Source: Euclidia mi
Taxonomy: Eukaryota; Arthropoda; Insecta; Lepidoptera; Erebidae
Direction: 5' to 3'
NCBI GenBank assembly: GCA_944739405.2
Contig: OX123182.2
Span: 15,015,326-15,079,325 of the forward strand
DNA length: 64,000 nt
In this document: piece after piece, positions 55,001-64,000 of the stretch
How the letters are laid out: every line of letters starts with the position of its first letter
Numbering within the stretch: the first letter of the stretch is position 1
The notes under the pieces: generated by a model
Told to the model about the DNA's origin: nothing
Database searches by the model: none
Seen by the model: only the letters and a program-made list of their open reading frames with translations
Position numbers and translations under genes: made by a program

Positions 55001-57282
55001 AACTCAGGAGCCCGATAACAAAAAGATCTGTTCTTTCTGACGTTGCCCGTCTATTTGATCCTTTTGGTTGGCTATCACCAGTGATTATAATGGCTAAGAT
55101 TTTGATTCAGAAGTTGTGGTTACTTACTTTAGATTGGGATGATGAACTGCCGGCTGATGTAAAACAAGACTGGTTGAGCTATAGAAGTGAGCTAATACAT
55201 TTGCAAAACCTTACATTACCACGATGGTTTAGAACAACACCGGCTAATTTCAGGATAACAGAACTACATGGCTTTGCAGATGCGTCCACTCAAGCATATG
55301 CAGCTGTTACATACCTCAGAGTGATTGATGATGGCAGAGTCCATGTCACGATGATTGCGTCTCGATCTAAAGTTGCCCCATTAAAACAACTCTCAGTGCC
55401 AAGACTAGAACTATGCGCAGCAGCCTTATTGGCCGAATTGATAGCTGATATAGTAGATGTTTTGAAGATACCTAAAACCAACATCTACTTATGGACTGAT
55501 TCTACTGTTGTCCTGTCTTGGCTACAATCATCACCTAATCGGTGGCGTACCTTTGTTGCGAATAGAGTAGCAGACATAACACGAATATTAGACAAAGAGG
55601 CGTGGAATCATGTTCAATCCGCTGACAATCCTGCTGATATTGCAACACGAGGAATCAAGGCAAGGGAATTAGCATCACATGAGTTATGGTGGGCTGGGCC
55701 TGACTGGTTAAAGGAACAGACTATAGAAATGGCTAGATATGATTATCCAGAGACTACACTAGAGCTTAAGACAACTTGTCATGTTACTTTAGAGGAAAAA
55801 CCTATCTGGGAGAGATTTTCGTCTATCTCAAAGATGAAAAGAGTTTTGGCATATTGTAAAAGATTCGTAAGAAGAAACAAATTAAAGAGAAAGGAAACTT
55901 ATTTAACAGTGTCAGAACTTAACAATATATTAGAAGAATGTATAAGATATTATCAAAATTTAATTTACCAAAGAGAGATTGAAGAATTAAGAAAAGGTGG
56001 AAGAGTAAAAAAGAAGAGTTCTCTTATTACACTCTCTCCATTTCTAGACGAGAATGGCTTAATGCGGGTTGGAGGTCGATTGCAAAATGCATCTATACCA
56101 GATGACACTAAACATCCTCTGATTATACCTGCAAACCAGCATATAACTAAATTGTTAGTTTATGAAGCGCACATACGTACGCTACATGGTGGCATTCAAG
56201 TCATGATGGCATTTTTGAGAAACAAGTATTGGATTATCGGTTTAAAATCGGCTGTAAGGAAGTGTGTTCATAACTGCAAGACATGTATTGTCGATAAGGC
56301 CAAAGCAAGCCATCAATTCATGGGCCAGTTACCAGCTGTTCGAGTAACTCAAAACCGAGCATTTAAGAACAGCGGGGTGGATTACGCTGGACCCATATTT
56401 TTACGAACTTCTAAAGGTCGTGGTTACCATGCGACTAAAGGCTATATATGCTTGTTTGTGTGTATGGTCACACGAGCCATTCATTTGGAAGCGGTTACAG
56501 ATCTAACCACACAAGGATTTATTGCAGCGTTTCGCAGATTTGTCGCAAGAAGAGGCCAGTGTTCACATTTATGGAGCGACAACGGGACTAATTTTGTTGG
56601 TGCTGCTAAAGAACTGCGAGAGATGTTTCAGGCAGGCAAGGACAATGTGGCTAAAGAAGCAGCGGCGCTATTAGCAAATGATGGCACAACGTGGCATTTT
56701 ATACCACCAAAGATGCCAACCTGTGGTGGTTTATGGGAAGCAGGAATTCAGTCGGCGAAACGACACTTAGCCCGCATAAACAAAGACACCAAGCTGACAT
56801 ATGAAGAAATGGCCACCCTTTTGTCACAGGTTGAGGCAATGCTCAATTCCCGTCCTTTGTGTCAAATCGAAAACAGTACCGAAACGCCGCTAACACCCGG
56901 TCATTTTTTAATAGGAGAACCACTGATTGGAGTTCCGGATATTAGTTACGAAGACAATAAGATCAGTCTATTAACAAGATGGCAATTCATTCAACGATTG
57001 ACACAAGATTTCTGGTCGCGATGGCAGTCCGAATATCTCCATACATTACAACAGAGATATAAATGGCAAACTAAAGTCCCATCGCCTAACATTGGAGACA
57101 TACTGATCGTCAAGGAAGAAAATTTGCCTCCAACAAAATGGTTACTTGGCAGGGTCATACAATTGCATCCCGGTGCAGACGGTATGGTAAGAGTGGTCAC
57201 TGTTCAGACTGCAGGCAACAATCAGTTAAAGCGACCTTTGTACAAATTAATACCACTGCCGAAAGAAGCAAAAGATAGTTGA
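52093..57282 (+). CDS. gag-pol: BEL-B gag-pol polyprotein
   Basis: 1729 codons without a break. The frame is open upstream to 52063 from GTG, but the first ATG is 52093. Gag: DUF1759 region, hallmark PTFSGRYDEW near residues 137-146. Two Cys/His knuckles near 350-363 and 383-396, and a third Cys pair with RKHHSLLH near 408. Retropepsin-like active site DQGSE (472-476). RT from about 700 with LPHHAVIRDD near 745 and catalytic FMDD 883-886. RNase H with GFADAS near 1060 and WTDST near 1135. Integrase zinc region HIRTLHGG near 1360 and CKTC near 1398, then core DYAGP near 1430, SDNGT near 1494 and LWEAG near 1547. The end (LTRWQFIQ, near 1626) is the DUF5641 domain. All are in the normal BEL/Pao order, so it is likely functional. 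No env ORF follows. Confidence 0.96.
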   Translation: MTSPTPEQAKYLSALEDAAGMLQKAQVNMKKCPKHRLTEGYIKARIKCIDEYWDSFKQTNNNLMKITPREQRGVLPYFLNEEFYTYEEMYLCLHADLSDLLSSMQSKQRIAETSNTSNLSQNDQLPFAKLPRIQLPTFSGRYDEWPTYQDLFTALVHNTSISDIQKLHYLKTSVSGEAEMLLRHIQITENNYAQAWELLKGRFGNKKMIVSSILKRLFSQKKITNPSASQIKALLDTTVECINNLRNLKICTDSWDPVIVFLVGQKLDSETLKCWEEQAYKDNSDELSTWEEFKKFLESKFRTLELIAPMASTVTREKTQHHKTYHVTAKDNANGILQSAHTNVNFSLSCTYCKGEHYIFNCKEFAKQSVQLRREFVKNNHLCYNCLVPNHNVYNCKQRKTCRVCNRKHHSLLHQAKEATPESDKQQEQPEQRVTSAHYFKKQPGRQVLLATAQVNVISSDGNTHLLRALIDQGSEASFVSSRVVELLGLTKERINGAVSGVGEANMIPIKHVVDLTITSRHEREKFIHVKAYVLKSVSTTLPSKYVVMKSPELQTLLLADPMFNKPGKIDILLGSDIFCKIIEVGLMRLSDGIVAQKTTLGWILSGQSEDKSIKDKHNITTLHITSMVSDDNNMLKKFWEIETNLYKKRSVLTQEEEQCEQIYRNTTKRINGRYTVHLPLKQNIEETVKLCGDTKQTAINRFKQLERKFTKSSKLKTEYTKVIHEYINMGHMVKSTEDKHSIFLPHHAVIRDDKETSKVRVVYDASAKGSNGHSLNEAMMVGPTLQPDIRSLIISWRTHKICVVGDIVKMYRMIKMTEEHMSLQSIVWRDNPEEELQTYKLTTVTFGTAAAPYLAVRTLSQLADDEALHFPETAPLIKNSFFMDDLMLGHENTEKTIKMCKEIRTILRRGGFQMQKWSSNSEEVLKNLQEGNQCTKDSMVIKLDQIVKILGLTWDRKDDIFKFTVHLPELRSPITKRSVLSDVARLFDPFGWLSPVIIMAKILIQKLWLLTLDWDDELPADVKQDWLSYRSELIHLQNLTLPRWFRTTPANFRITELHGFADASTQAYAAVTYLRVIDDGRVHVTMIASRSKVAPLKQLSVPRLELCAAALLAELIADIVDVLKIPKTNIYLWTDSTVVLSWLQSSPNRWRTFVANRVADITRILDKEAWNHVQSADNPADIATRGIKARELASHELWWAGPDWLKEQTIEMARYDYPETTLELKTTCHVTLEEKPIWERFSSISKMKRVLAYCKRFVRRNKLKRKETYLTVSELNNILEECIRYYQNLIYQREIEELRKGGRVKKKSSLITLSPFLDENGLMRVGGRLQNASIPDDTKHPLIIPANQHITKLLVYEAHIRTLHGGIQVMMAFLRNKYWIIGLKSAVRKCVHNCKTCIVDKAKASHQFMGQLPAVRVTQNRAFKNSGVDYAGPIFLRTSKGRGYHATKGYICLFVCMVTRAIHLEAVTDLTTQGFIAAFRRFVARRGQCSHLWSDNGTNFVGAAKELREMFQAGKDNVAKEAAALLANDGTTWHFIPPKMPTCGGLWEAGIQSAKRHLARINKDTKLTYEEMATLLSQVEAMLNSRPLCQIENSTETPLTPGHFLIGEPLIGVPDISYEDNKISLLTRWQFIQRLTQDFWSRWQSEYLHTLQQRYKWQTKVPSPNIGDILIVKEENLPPTKWLLGRVIQLHPGADGMVRVVTVQTAGNNQLKRPLYKLIPLPKEAKDS

Positions 57283-57564
57283 GAACGGTGGGCGGTTAGG
57301 TGATAGGATTAATGTATATTTTGATTGTTAACATAATTATGAATATTATTACAGTTGTATTTTTCACGTGCAGTGATTGTCATATACATCTATTGTTGTT
57401 GTTACAATAATGATGCCTACATAGTTAATTCATTCGATACTTGTATTGTTACAGTCCACTGAAGATTTGTTAATAGGTAAATTAATATTTATAATACAAC
57501 TATATTGTAAATTGGAACTTTGGATTCGGAATAATTTAAAAACTGTTGTTTTTGGTGGGCGGTA
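57283..57564 (+). other. BEL-B 3' untranslated part with polypurine tract
   Basis: About 280 non-coding bases that end in GGTGGGCGGTA (57554-57564), the plus-strand primer site. No env or accessory ORF. Confidence 0.85.
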
Positions 57565-57715
57565 TGTCCAATTCATTAAAGCATTATATAAAGATGTGAA
57601 CGATTTACAATAAACCAGTCTCAATAAACATATTACGCAGAGAGGACGTTCGTTTTTCTATTCAACAATAACACCACTCCAGTCAATAGCAAAGTGAACC
57701 TTAAAACCTTGAACA
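57565..57715 (+). repeat. BEL-B 3' LTR
   Basis: 151 bp. I found no difference from the 5' LTR on direct reading. Confidence 0.95.
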
Positions 57716-57954
57716 AGCATGCTTATGAAGTTGAAGAAACGGCGCCCTGCCCAACTTCGGTACTTTTTAATTTGCTTTTTTTCTCGTCAAAATTTGGGTT
57801 TGCTCTTTCTTAAGCTTTTAACATGCACAAGGACGATTTGTGGAATTTGTGTGAATCGGGCTTTACAAATAAATTGTGGGGACCAAAGTAAGTTTTTAGA
57901 CGTTGGAGTAACGGCCTTGCATTATTGGTTACTTACAAAATGTGGGTGTAGGTA
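57716..57954. other. Right flank of BEL-B; possible MITE end and mini-exon
   Basis: The right AGCAT is followed by GCCCAACTTCGGTAC (57755-57769), which also ends the inverted-repeat element near 63920. TTTAACTACCG lies left of BEL-B (near 51667) and again at 63720, so BEL-B may have landed in a small inverted-repeat element. A short frame from ATG 57823 (MHKDDLWNLCESGFTNKLWG) ends at AAAGTAAGT, a splice-donor-like site. Neither is firm. Confidence 0.35.
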
Positions 57955-60900
57955 TTCATATGATGATGATGATGATGATGTCCTCCTCGACGTGTCCGTC
58001 GACGGCGACCCCATGGTTCATCTTCTTTGATGTGCTCGGATGTGACTTGCAAAACCAAACTTTTTCTGGATGTGCGGTCACAGACAGCGCAGTAAAGCTG
58101 TCCGCTTTCATTGCGAGTGTAGTTATATGTTGGCCTCGGCTGGGTTTTACGTAGATGGCGTTTAGCGTCAAGATGTTGGAGACGCGACAGTTCAAATGCA
58201 TCAACACCTTTTCTTATCTGTCGTCGCCACTCAAGCCGGTTAGCAGTGAGCCCTTCCCAATGTTGTATGGGTATGCTTCAGTTTTTAAGATGTCTTTTGA
58301 GGACATCTTTATAACGCAAATATTGCCCTCCAGTTTTGCGCTTTCCATATGAAAGCTGAGCGTAGAGCGTTGCTTTTGGCAGCCTGTCATCCTTCATACG
58401 CACTACGTGTCCACACCATCGTAGTTGGGTTTTGATTAACAGAGATTCTATCCCTGTCATGTTTGACCGCTTCAGAACTTCAGAATTTGGAACACGATCT
58501 GTCCATCTTATGCGCAGAATCGCCCTAAGGCATTTCATATGAAAACCGTCCAGGCGTTTGATGTCTTTCATGTATAGTATCCATGTCTCGGAGGCGTAAA
58601 GCAAGATGGGTAGAATAACGGCCTTATAGACAGCTAGCTTGGTGTGCAGCTGAAGATCGTGTGATTTCCAAACTCTGTTATTCAGGTTTCCAAAGGCTGA
58701 AGCAGCTGTAGCAATGCGCGTAGCTATCTCCGTATCCAGCCGGTTATCATTGCGGATCATACACCCCAAGTAACGAAAAGATGATACCTCCTCTAATTTT
58801 TTACCGCCTAAGATAAGCGGAGCATCGCTCGCAGGTGTGCCTCTAGATGGTTGTTTTAGTAGTTGGGTTTTTGTCACGCTTATCACTAGGCCAAATCTTC
58901 GACAAGAGATATCTAGCTGATCTAAATAGTGCTGCAAGTTTTCCTTTGAGTCTGCCACAAGACAGACATCATCAGCATATAGTATTTCTACAAAATTCAG
59001 CGCCGAGGTTTCACCTTTTGCTTTAAAACGAGACAAATCAAACACACCTTTATCAGATCGGACCTGTAATGTTATTTGGTCCTGGCAGTTCTGTAGTGCA
59101 TCATTCATAACAGCAGCAAAATATATAGCGAAGAGAGTGGGAGCCATGACACATCCTTGTTTAACGCCGCTTGTGACGGGAAATTGTTTTGTGAAGCTAT
59201 TGTCATGTTGTACGCGAGCCATCATTCCTTCATAAAAGTGGCGAATAAGGTCGACAAGCTTCTCAGGACAACCGACACTTTTGAGAACCAACCACAATGC
59301 AGCCCTTGGTACTCGATCGAAGGCCTTCTCCAGATCGACAAAGCACATATAGAGATCACGGTGTTGTTTAAGACTTTTTCCTGAAGTTGTTTCACAACAA
59401 AGATAGCGTCCACCGTTCCTCTATTCGGTCGAAATCCACATTGGCTCTCAGGCAGGACTCGTTCAGCTAGAATGTTAAGTGTGTGTATATGTGCTAAGAC
59501 TTTGCCGGCTTTGCTCTGTATGAGCCATAGTCGGAACGATCGCCTTTTCCCTTGAACAATTTACATATAGAGGCGTCTTTCCAGTCTTGTGGTATTAATC
59601 TAGTCTCCCAGATTTGTAAAATGATTTTAAATAGTCTGTTGTTTATGTTCGGGCCTCCATACTAATAAACTTCTGCTGGTAGACTATCTAAACCTGGTGT
59701 TTTATAATTTTTATATTTTGCACTGCTTGAACAAACTCATCGTTAGACGGACTTTCATCTAATTCGGATGCTGGAGACATTGTTTTCAGTGAGTTTATAT
59801 ATGCGAGATCGGCGCCTTGGGTTTTGGATTCAGAACCTCCTCGAAATGTTCAGCCCACCTTTCCAGAACTTCCGTAGGATCAGAGAGCCTCTGTGAACGG
59901 TCTCGTGTATAAACAGGAGCAGTCAACTTTCGTTTCGGTCCGTATATTGTACGTAAACTGTTATAAGAGGCTCTGATTTGGTGTGTATCCGCCAGATGTT
60001 GGAGTTCAGCGGCTTTTGTAGTCCACTAACAATTTTTAAGCTCACGAGTTTTTGTCCTAAGCTCTCGATTTATGATCCTGCGAGTCCCCACATCAGTTGC
60101 TTTTCTAAGGGCTTGTCTTGCGTTATCAAAGAGTATTCGTAGATGTTCGTCTCTTTCATCAAACCAATCTTGGTTTCGCTTCTGCAGTCTGCCGACAACA
60201 TTTTGTGCTGCACTATGCAATTTTTGAGCATATTTGCGCCACTGTTCATTAATTGACAAGCTTTCTGAATGGGGGCTCCCTGAACCAAATTCAGCATCTA
60301 GGTCCTGTCTTGTATCGCTGCTGTGTATTAACTTGTGTATAGCTAATTTCGGTGGAATTTTATGTTCTGTTCTACGGGGCGGCTTATATGTAAGTCGGTT
60401 AATCAGTCCAACCCTCAGCACCGCGCATAGCCCTTGTTATTAATATGTCTTTTAGGTCTTTTCTACGAACTATAATGTGATGTAACAAGTGCCAATGTTT
60501 AGAGCGGGGATGCATCCAGGATGTTTTGTACTTTTCTGGCAGCCTAAAAAAGGTATTAGTGATACTCAGATTAAATTCGGCGCATAAAGTTAATAGTACA
60601 TGTCCATTGGTATTACATTTGCCGATACCATGAGGACCCAAAACGTCTTTCCAGGCCTGGTACTCAGTCCCAACACGAGCGTTAAAGTCGCCCAATAAAA
60701 TTAATTTGTCCCTAGCTGGAATATTTAGCAAAACTGAACGAAGGTCATCATAAAACTTTTGTTTATCTTCATCTAGTGAAGTAAGGGTGGGTGCGTAAGC
60801 ACTTACAAGATGTAGATATTTACCTCGGGCTATGTGGATTCTTAGAGTCATTAGTCGGTCGTTGACACCTTAAGGCAATTCTAGGAGAGTCTTCGCCAAG

Positions 60901-61900
60901 GAATTTTTAATCGCGAATCCGATCCCGCTACATGATCTTTCAGTGGAAGGTTTACCCATCAAATAATATGTGTAACCACCCAATTCCTCAACTAGTTCTC
61001 CGCTGTCGGCTAAGTGTGTCTCGCTGATTGCAGCAATATCAACATTATATCTGGATAGCTCTCTTGCTATATAGCTGTCTTTCGCTCAGGACATTGGTTT
61101 CTCTCATCGTCTTGTAAAGTTCTTACGTTCCAGGTAGCTATATAAAATGCTTTTATAAATGAGTTCTGCTTCTTTCGACCGCAAGTAGATGGTGCCCAGT
61201 GACTGCGGTTTGCCACAGGGTTATAAGAGAGACGGACTATGTTTAGGCCACCTTTTCTAGGCCCCTCCCCTGATTGGGGAAAGCAGAGCGTTCCTAAATA
61301 GGGCTGCTTTGTCGCCAGATGTGCTGCCGAAACCGTCATCCCGTCCCAAAATCGATTTCAGGAGCGACCACTCTCATCTGACCGCCTATGTGCAGTGAAT
61401 CAGCTAGGCCCCGGACTCACCAAGTCTAGAACCCCCTACCAACGCACCATCGCCATAGGGCTTGAAATCGGCGTCCAAGAAAACATACCAAGGGTCATCA
61501 GCGCGTGAATATATTAAAGTAGAAAAGCAGTTGCGCAGCTGCAGATCCACTCTCTCGTGCCATACCTCGATGGGCTAGTGGAGCGGGGACCGCTACAAAT
61601 AGTCAGAAGTAAGGGATGCAGTGATTAACCACATGCATTTAATAGATCCCAACATGCGCCTTTTATGGCCTATCACAGGGGCCATGCTGTATCGCCAAAG
61701 AGACCGGGGTCATTTGCCATATCGACACTGTCCGCCCTCTGCACCGACACAGTCTTTTTGTACTATATGGGGGGATCGCCTATAAGTGCCCTTCACCAGG
61801 TTTAGCCCGCGGGTCAACGCGGTTTACCGGGGTGTGGCCGCTGCGTAATCGACAGCTTCTTGGAGCCACTGGTGAAGAGACCGTGAGATATCTGCAGTAA
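57955..61900 (-). mobile_element. Decayed LINE with apurinic-type endonuclease
   Basis: Minus-strand element. Its 3' end is a short UTR followed by (CAT)n, seen as (ATG)n at 57961-57981. The ORF remnants run from 61339 down to 58278, and GC-rich sequence from 61340 to about 61900 looks like a 5' UTR. The right edge is an estimate. The clade is not assigned; it is an RTE-like, APE-type LINE common in arthropods. Confidence 0.7.
58278..61339 (-). pseudogene. LINE endonuclease-RT ORF, frameshifted
   Basis: Pieces in order on the minus strand: 61339-61067 with an N-terminal part and endonuclease start YIATWNVRTLQ; a stretch with ISETHLADSG; 60851-60399 with LILLGDFNARVG (endonuclease); 60421-60026, Lys/Arg-rich linker; about 59560-59350 with CGFRPNRGTVDAIF (RT); and a 356-codon frame 59348-58278 with FVDLEKAFDRVP, GVKQGCVMAPTLF, catalytic YADD and a C-terminus RWCGHVVRMKDDRLPK. 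At least four frameshifts or stops separate them. Endonuclease and RT are both recognisable, but no complete protein can be made. Confidence 0.85.
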
Positions 61901-62279
61901 ACATAGCAAGGATACGTGACCAATCGTTCTGGAGAGTTATTACTACTAGTTACCCCACTACACCCAAGGTATATAGGTATATATATATAGTAGAGTACTC
62001 ATTAAATTGGTAGCCACATATTCACCATTCCTGGCATGTGATACATGTGAGTAACTGCGATTTGTTTTGCCCAGAGAGGTCAAATGAAAAGTAGCGTCCA
62101 GTCCAACCATTTGGTCTGTGCGTAGATATCATACCTCAAAGCTACGCACACACTTTCATCTACAACAAGGTATATTTATACTTCTTCTAATTAATTCGCC
62201 TTCTGCACGGTGAAGGCTATTAAGTTGTTCTCATTTAGGAATTGTACAAGTCAATATAATGGGATTTATTTATTACTAT
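61901..62279. other. Non-coding stretch, no supported gene
   Basis: A short TATATA run near 61980. Nothing else recognisable. Confidence 0.5.
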
Positions 62280-62514
62280 GTCCGTGTTGTGACGGATTAA
62301 GAATACGCAATGTCACCACCCCATATCATCCCATGGGTGTCGTAAGAGCCGACAGAGGGACCATACCATGCAGAGAACAGCACTGTAAGAGAAGGAAAAC
62401 TTAAAACAAACCCTATACCAATCCGTTTGACCAACGTGGTATAGAAGGCCAATTCCTCCTTTCAAAGGAGAGGCCTTGTCCAGCAGTGGACTGTAAGTGG
62501 CTGATGATGATGAA
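62280..62514 (+). repeat. Dispersed repeat, GACGGATTAAGAATACG family
   Basis: Close copy of 37011-37238, ending in GCTGATGATGATGA. Confidence 0.78.
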
Positions 62515-63718
62515 GATTTATTACTAGTTTTCCAAATTATTTGTTGCATTTTGTTATGAAAATAAATTATTTTTCTTCCCTCTTTTAATATTATTAGATC
62601 CTAAAACTTTTCCCTCTACACATTCAGCTCACAACTTTCCATAGAATGGCAAAGCTTTATCTTTAAAAAATAACTGAAAACTAAAATTGCAATACTCTGT
62701 CGATAAAAACTCATCCATGCGGCACGTATTATATATACATAATATATTTATTTTTTCATAATGAATTTAACAATTTAAAATTCAAGCGACGAAGGAATTT
62801 CCTAAAAGTCTACTTTCATTGTAAATTAGAACTTTACCGGTCCACCTCCAATAATTTGAATTTTTAATTTTAGTTCTTAAGCTATGCAGGTTTCACACAA
62901 GCTTATATTATACAGGGATCGATAGAGCTTAAGTATAAAATTACTGACGCCCGTCCGTGGCTTAACGACGTCATTTATATTAAACCGTAAGTAATACTTT
63001 TAAAATAATTTTTGGACCGTATTACTTATGGTCATAGTTTATGCAGCAGTTTTACAAAATCTATTCAGAAGTATAGCATTAAAAACGTAACTCTATCATT
63101 CGCTTTTTCAAACTTTTATTTACTTTCACCTATTCAGGTGTCTGTATCTTGCAAGATAAATTTGACCCACTTCCCAGTTTTCTATTTAGCTGAAGAATGA
63201 AATAGAAGGTGACCATAGAAACTCCGCAGTAAAGCGACAAGACAAGTTTGGGGTCGTTTGATTTGTATTGACTATTACTTTGATCCTATATGTTAAGCGA
63301 ATAAGATAGCTTATTTATGAAATTATTTCCTTTTAATTAATTGAATAACATCAAAAATACTTACATATTAAATTGCGTTACCTTAAATTCGGTAAAATAA
63401 ATTACATTTTCAAACCGCCATATCGTCTGAAAAGTACTTACACCGTTAAAATATTACATAAAATGTTAAATTTGCCACGAAATGTTTAATTGGTTTATTT
63501 CTATTTTAATTAACAATGCTATAAGCGCAAACGTTAAACTAAGTAATTATATTTTCTGAGAAATTATATTGGAATAGTTTATAAGTTTCCATTAGTTTTT
63601 GTAAGTTACTTACGTATAGACTTATTCCTGTTTGCTTCGAGAAACTAATTAGTCGGGATTTTATTTAAAAAAAATACTGTCAACGATAACGCATTGTATG
63701 CTTTCCATTACCGTTAAC
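62515..63718. other. Non-coding stretch, no supported gene
   Basis: Strongly AT-rich. I see nothing recognisable. Confidence 0.5.
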
Positions 63719-63937
63719 CTTTAACTACCGACGTGGGGCCTGTGAGGCCGCGGCGGCTTGTCGAGTTGCTAGATTAACCCCTTCCCAGCGCATCTGAGAC
63801 CCGTGCTCGTCAGTAGCTGGGAGTTTAAATGCGCCGATGCCGTGGAGTGTGGTGGTATTGCGCGCGAAGGCTATTCTGATAAGTTATGTCACTTAAAAGT
63901 TACGACGCGGCCTCTCAGGCCCAACTTCGGTACTAAC
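63719..63937. mobile_element. GC-rich element with terminal inverted repeats (MITE?)
   Basis: The left end TACCGACGTGGGGCCTGTGA (63726-63745) continuing GGCCGCG, and the reverse complement of the right end (TACCGAAGTTGGGCCTGAGA, then GGCCGCG, from about 63933 leftward), agree in all but a few of about 27 positions. The centre is 160-170 bp with no ORF. Flanking TTAAC and CTAAC may be a degraded target duplication. It stands out as GC-rich in AT-rich DNA. Confidence 0.5.
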
Positions 63938-63943
63938 GTTAGT

Positions 63944-64000
63944 TTTTAGGGTTCCGTACCTCAAGGTAAAAAAAGGAACCCTTATAAGATCACTTTCTTG
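63944..64000 (+). repeat. Dispersed repeat start (TTAGGGTTCCGTACC)
   Basis: TTAGGGTTCCGTACCTCAAG and GGAACCCTTATAAG are the start of a repeat I recall as very common in Lepidoptera. The window ends inside it. Confidence 0.55.

Larger units (their letters stand above)
51729..57715 (+). mobile_element. BEL-B: complete, apparently intact BEL/Pao element
   Basis: A 5987-bp element with two 151-bp LTRs that read as identical, a perfect 5-bp target duplication, a purine tract before the 3' LTR and one open gag-pol frame. Identical LTRs mean a recent insertion. It is not part of the tandem array and differs clearly from BEL-A in sequence. Confidence 0.95.

Noticed and set aside
57283..57564. An env gene after BEL-B gag-pol
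   Set aside because: Only about 280 bases separate the stop codon from the 3' LTR and no frame of useful length exists.

Overview
The window is a nest of insect transposable elements, most likely from a moth or butterfly. The evidence is a Dong/R4-type LINE sitting in a TAA repeat (the target described for Dong in Bombyx mori), an R1-clade LINE, two BEL/Pao LTR retrotransposons, RTE LINEs, and many tRNA-headed SINEs and short 3' tails of kinds I recognise from lepidopteran genomes. I found no convincing host protein-coding gene. The species and chromosome cannot be read from the sequence. Such a density of nested insertions would suit heterochromatin or a W chromosome, but that is only an inference.

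Region 1 (1-17785) is a tandem array with a period of exactly 6329 bp: two full units and a truncated third. Each unit holds an AT-rich flank, the 5' LTR, leader and first part of gag of a BEL/Pao element (BEL-A), and a dead RTE-type LINE. Copy 4 (22424 onward) has the same flank and BEL-A start, but runs on into the rest of BEL-A. The array is therefore simplest to read as tandem duplication of [RTE-flank-BEL-A 5' part], with one breakpoint inside gag and the other left of the RTE. The array probably extends left of the window.

Region 2 (17786-22423) is a minus-strand LINE with one intact 962-codon ORF: zinc finger, reverse transcriptase and a restriction-like endonuclease-type C-terminus. 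It sits in unit 3 and replaces 403 bp of it. Its 3' side carries three evenly spaced hairpins, one with a compensatory base change.

Region 3 (23551-31536) is full-length but decayed BEL-A, with a 5-bp target duplication (ATAAG) and a nested, 5'-truncated R1-clade LINE bounded by a 15-bp target duplication. Region 4 (31537-51723) is mostly non-coding: SINEs, LINE tails, RTE fragments, a Dong-type element with two in-frame stops (33297-36403) and a 66-bp near-perfect palindrome.

Region 5 (51724-57720) is a second BEL/Pao element (BEL-B) that looks intact: two 151-bp LTRs that read as identical, target duplication AGCAT, and one uninterrupted 1729-codon gag-pol. Region 6 (57721-64000) holds a frameshifted minus-strand LINE with an apurinic-type endonuclease, another dispersed repeat, and a GC-rich inverted-repeat element at the end.

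The genes do not form one pathway. They are independent mobile elements nested in each other: Dong in another LINE's tail, R1 in BEL-A, BEL-A beside a SINE, and the 962-codon LINE in an RTE copy. One working link is visible: several SINEs end in the same 3' tail as the array's RTE, as expected if that RTE family mobilised them.
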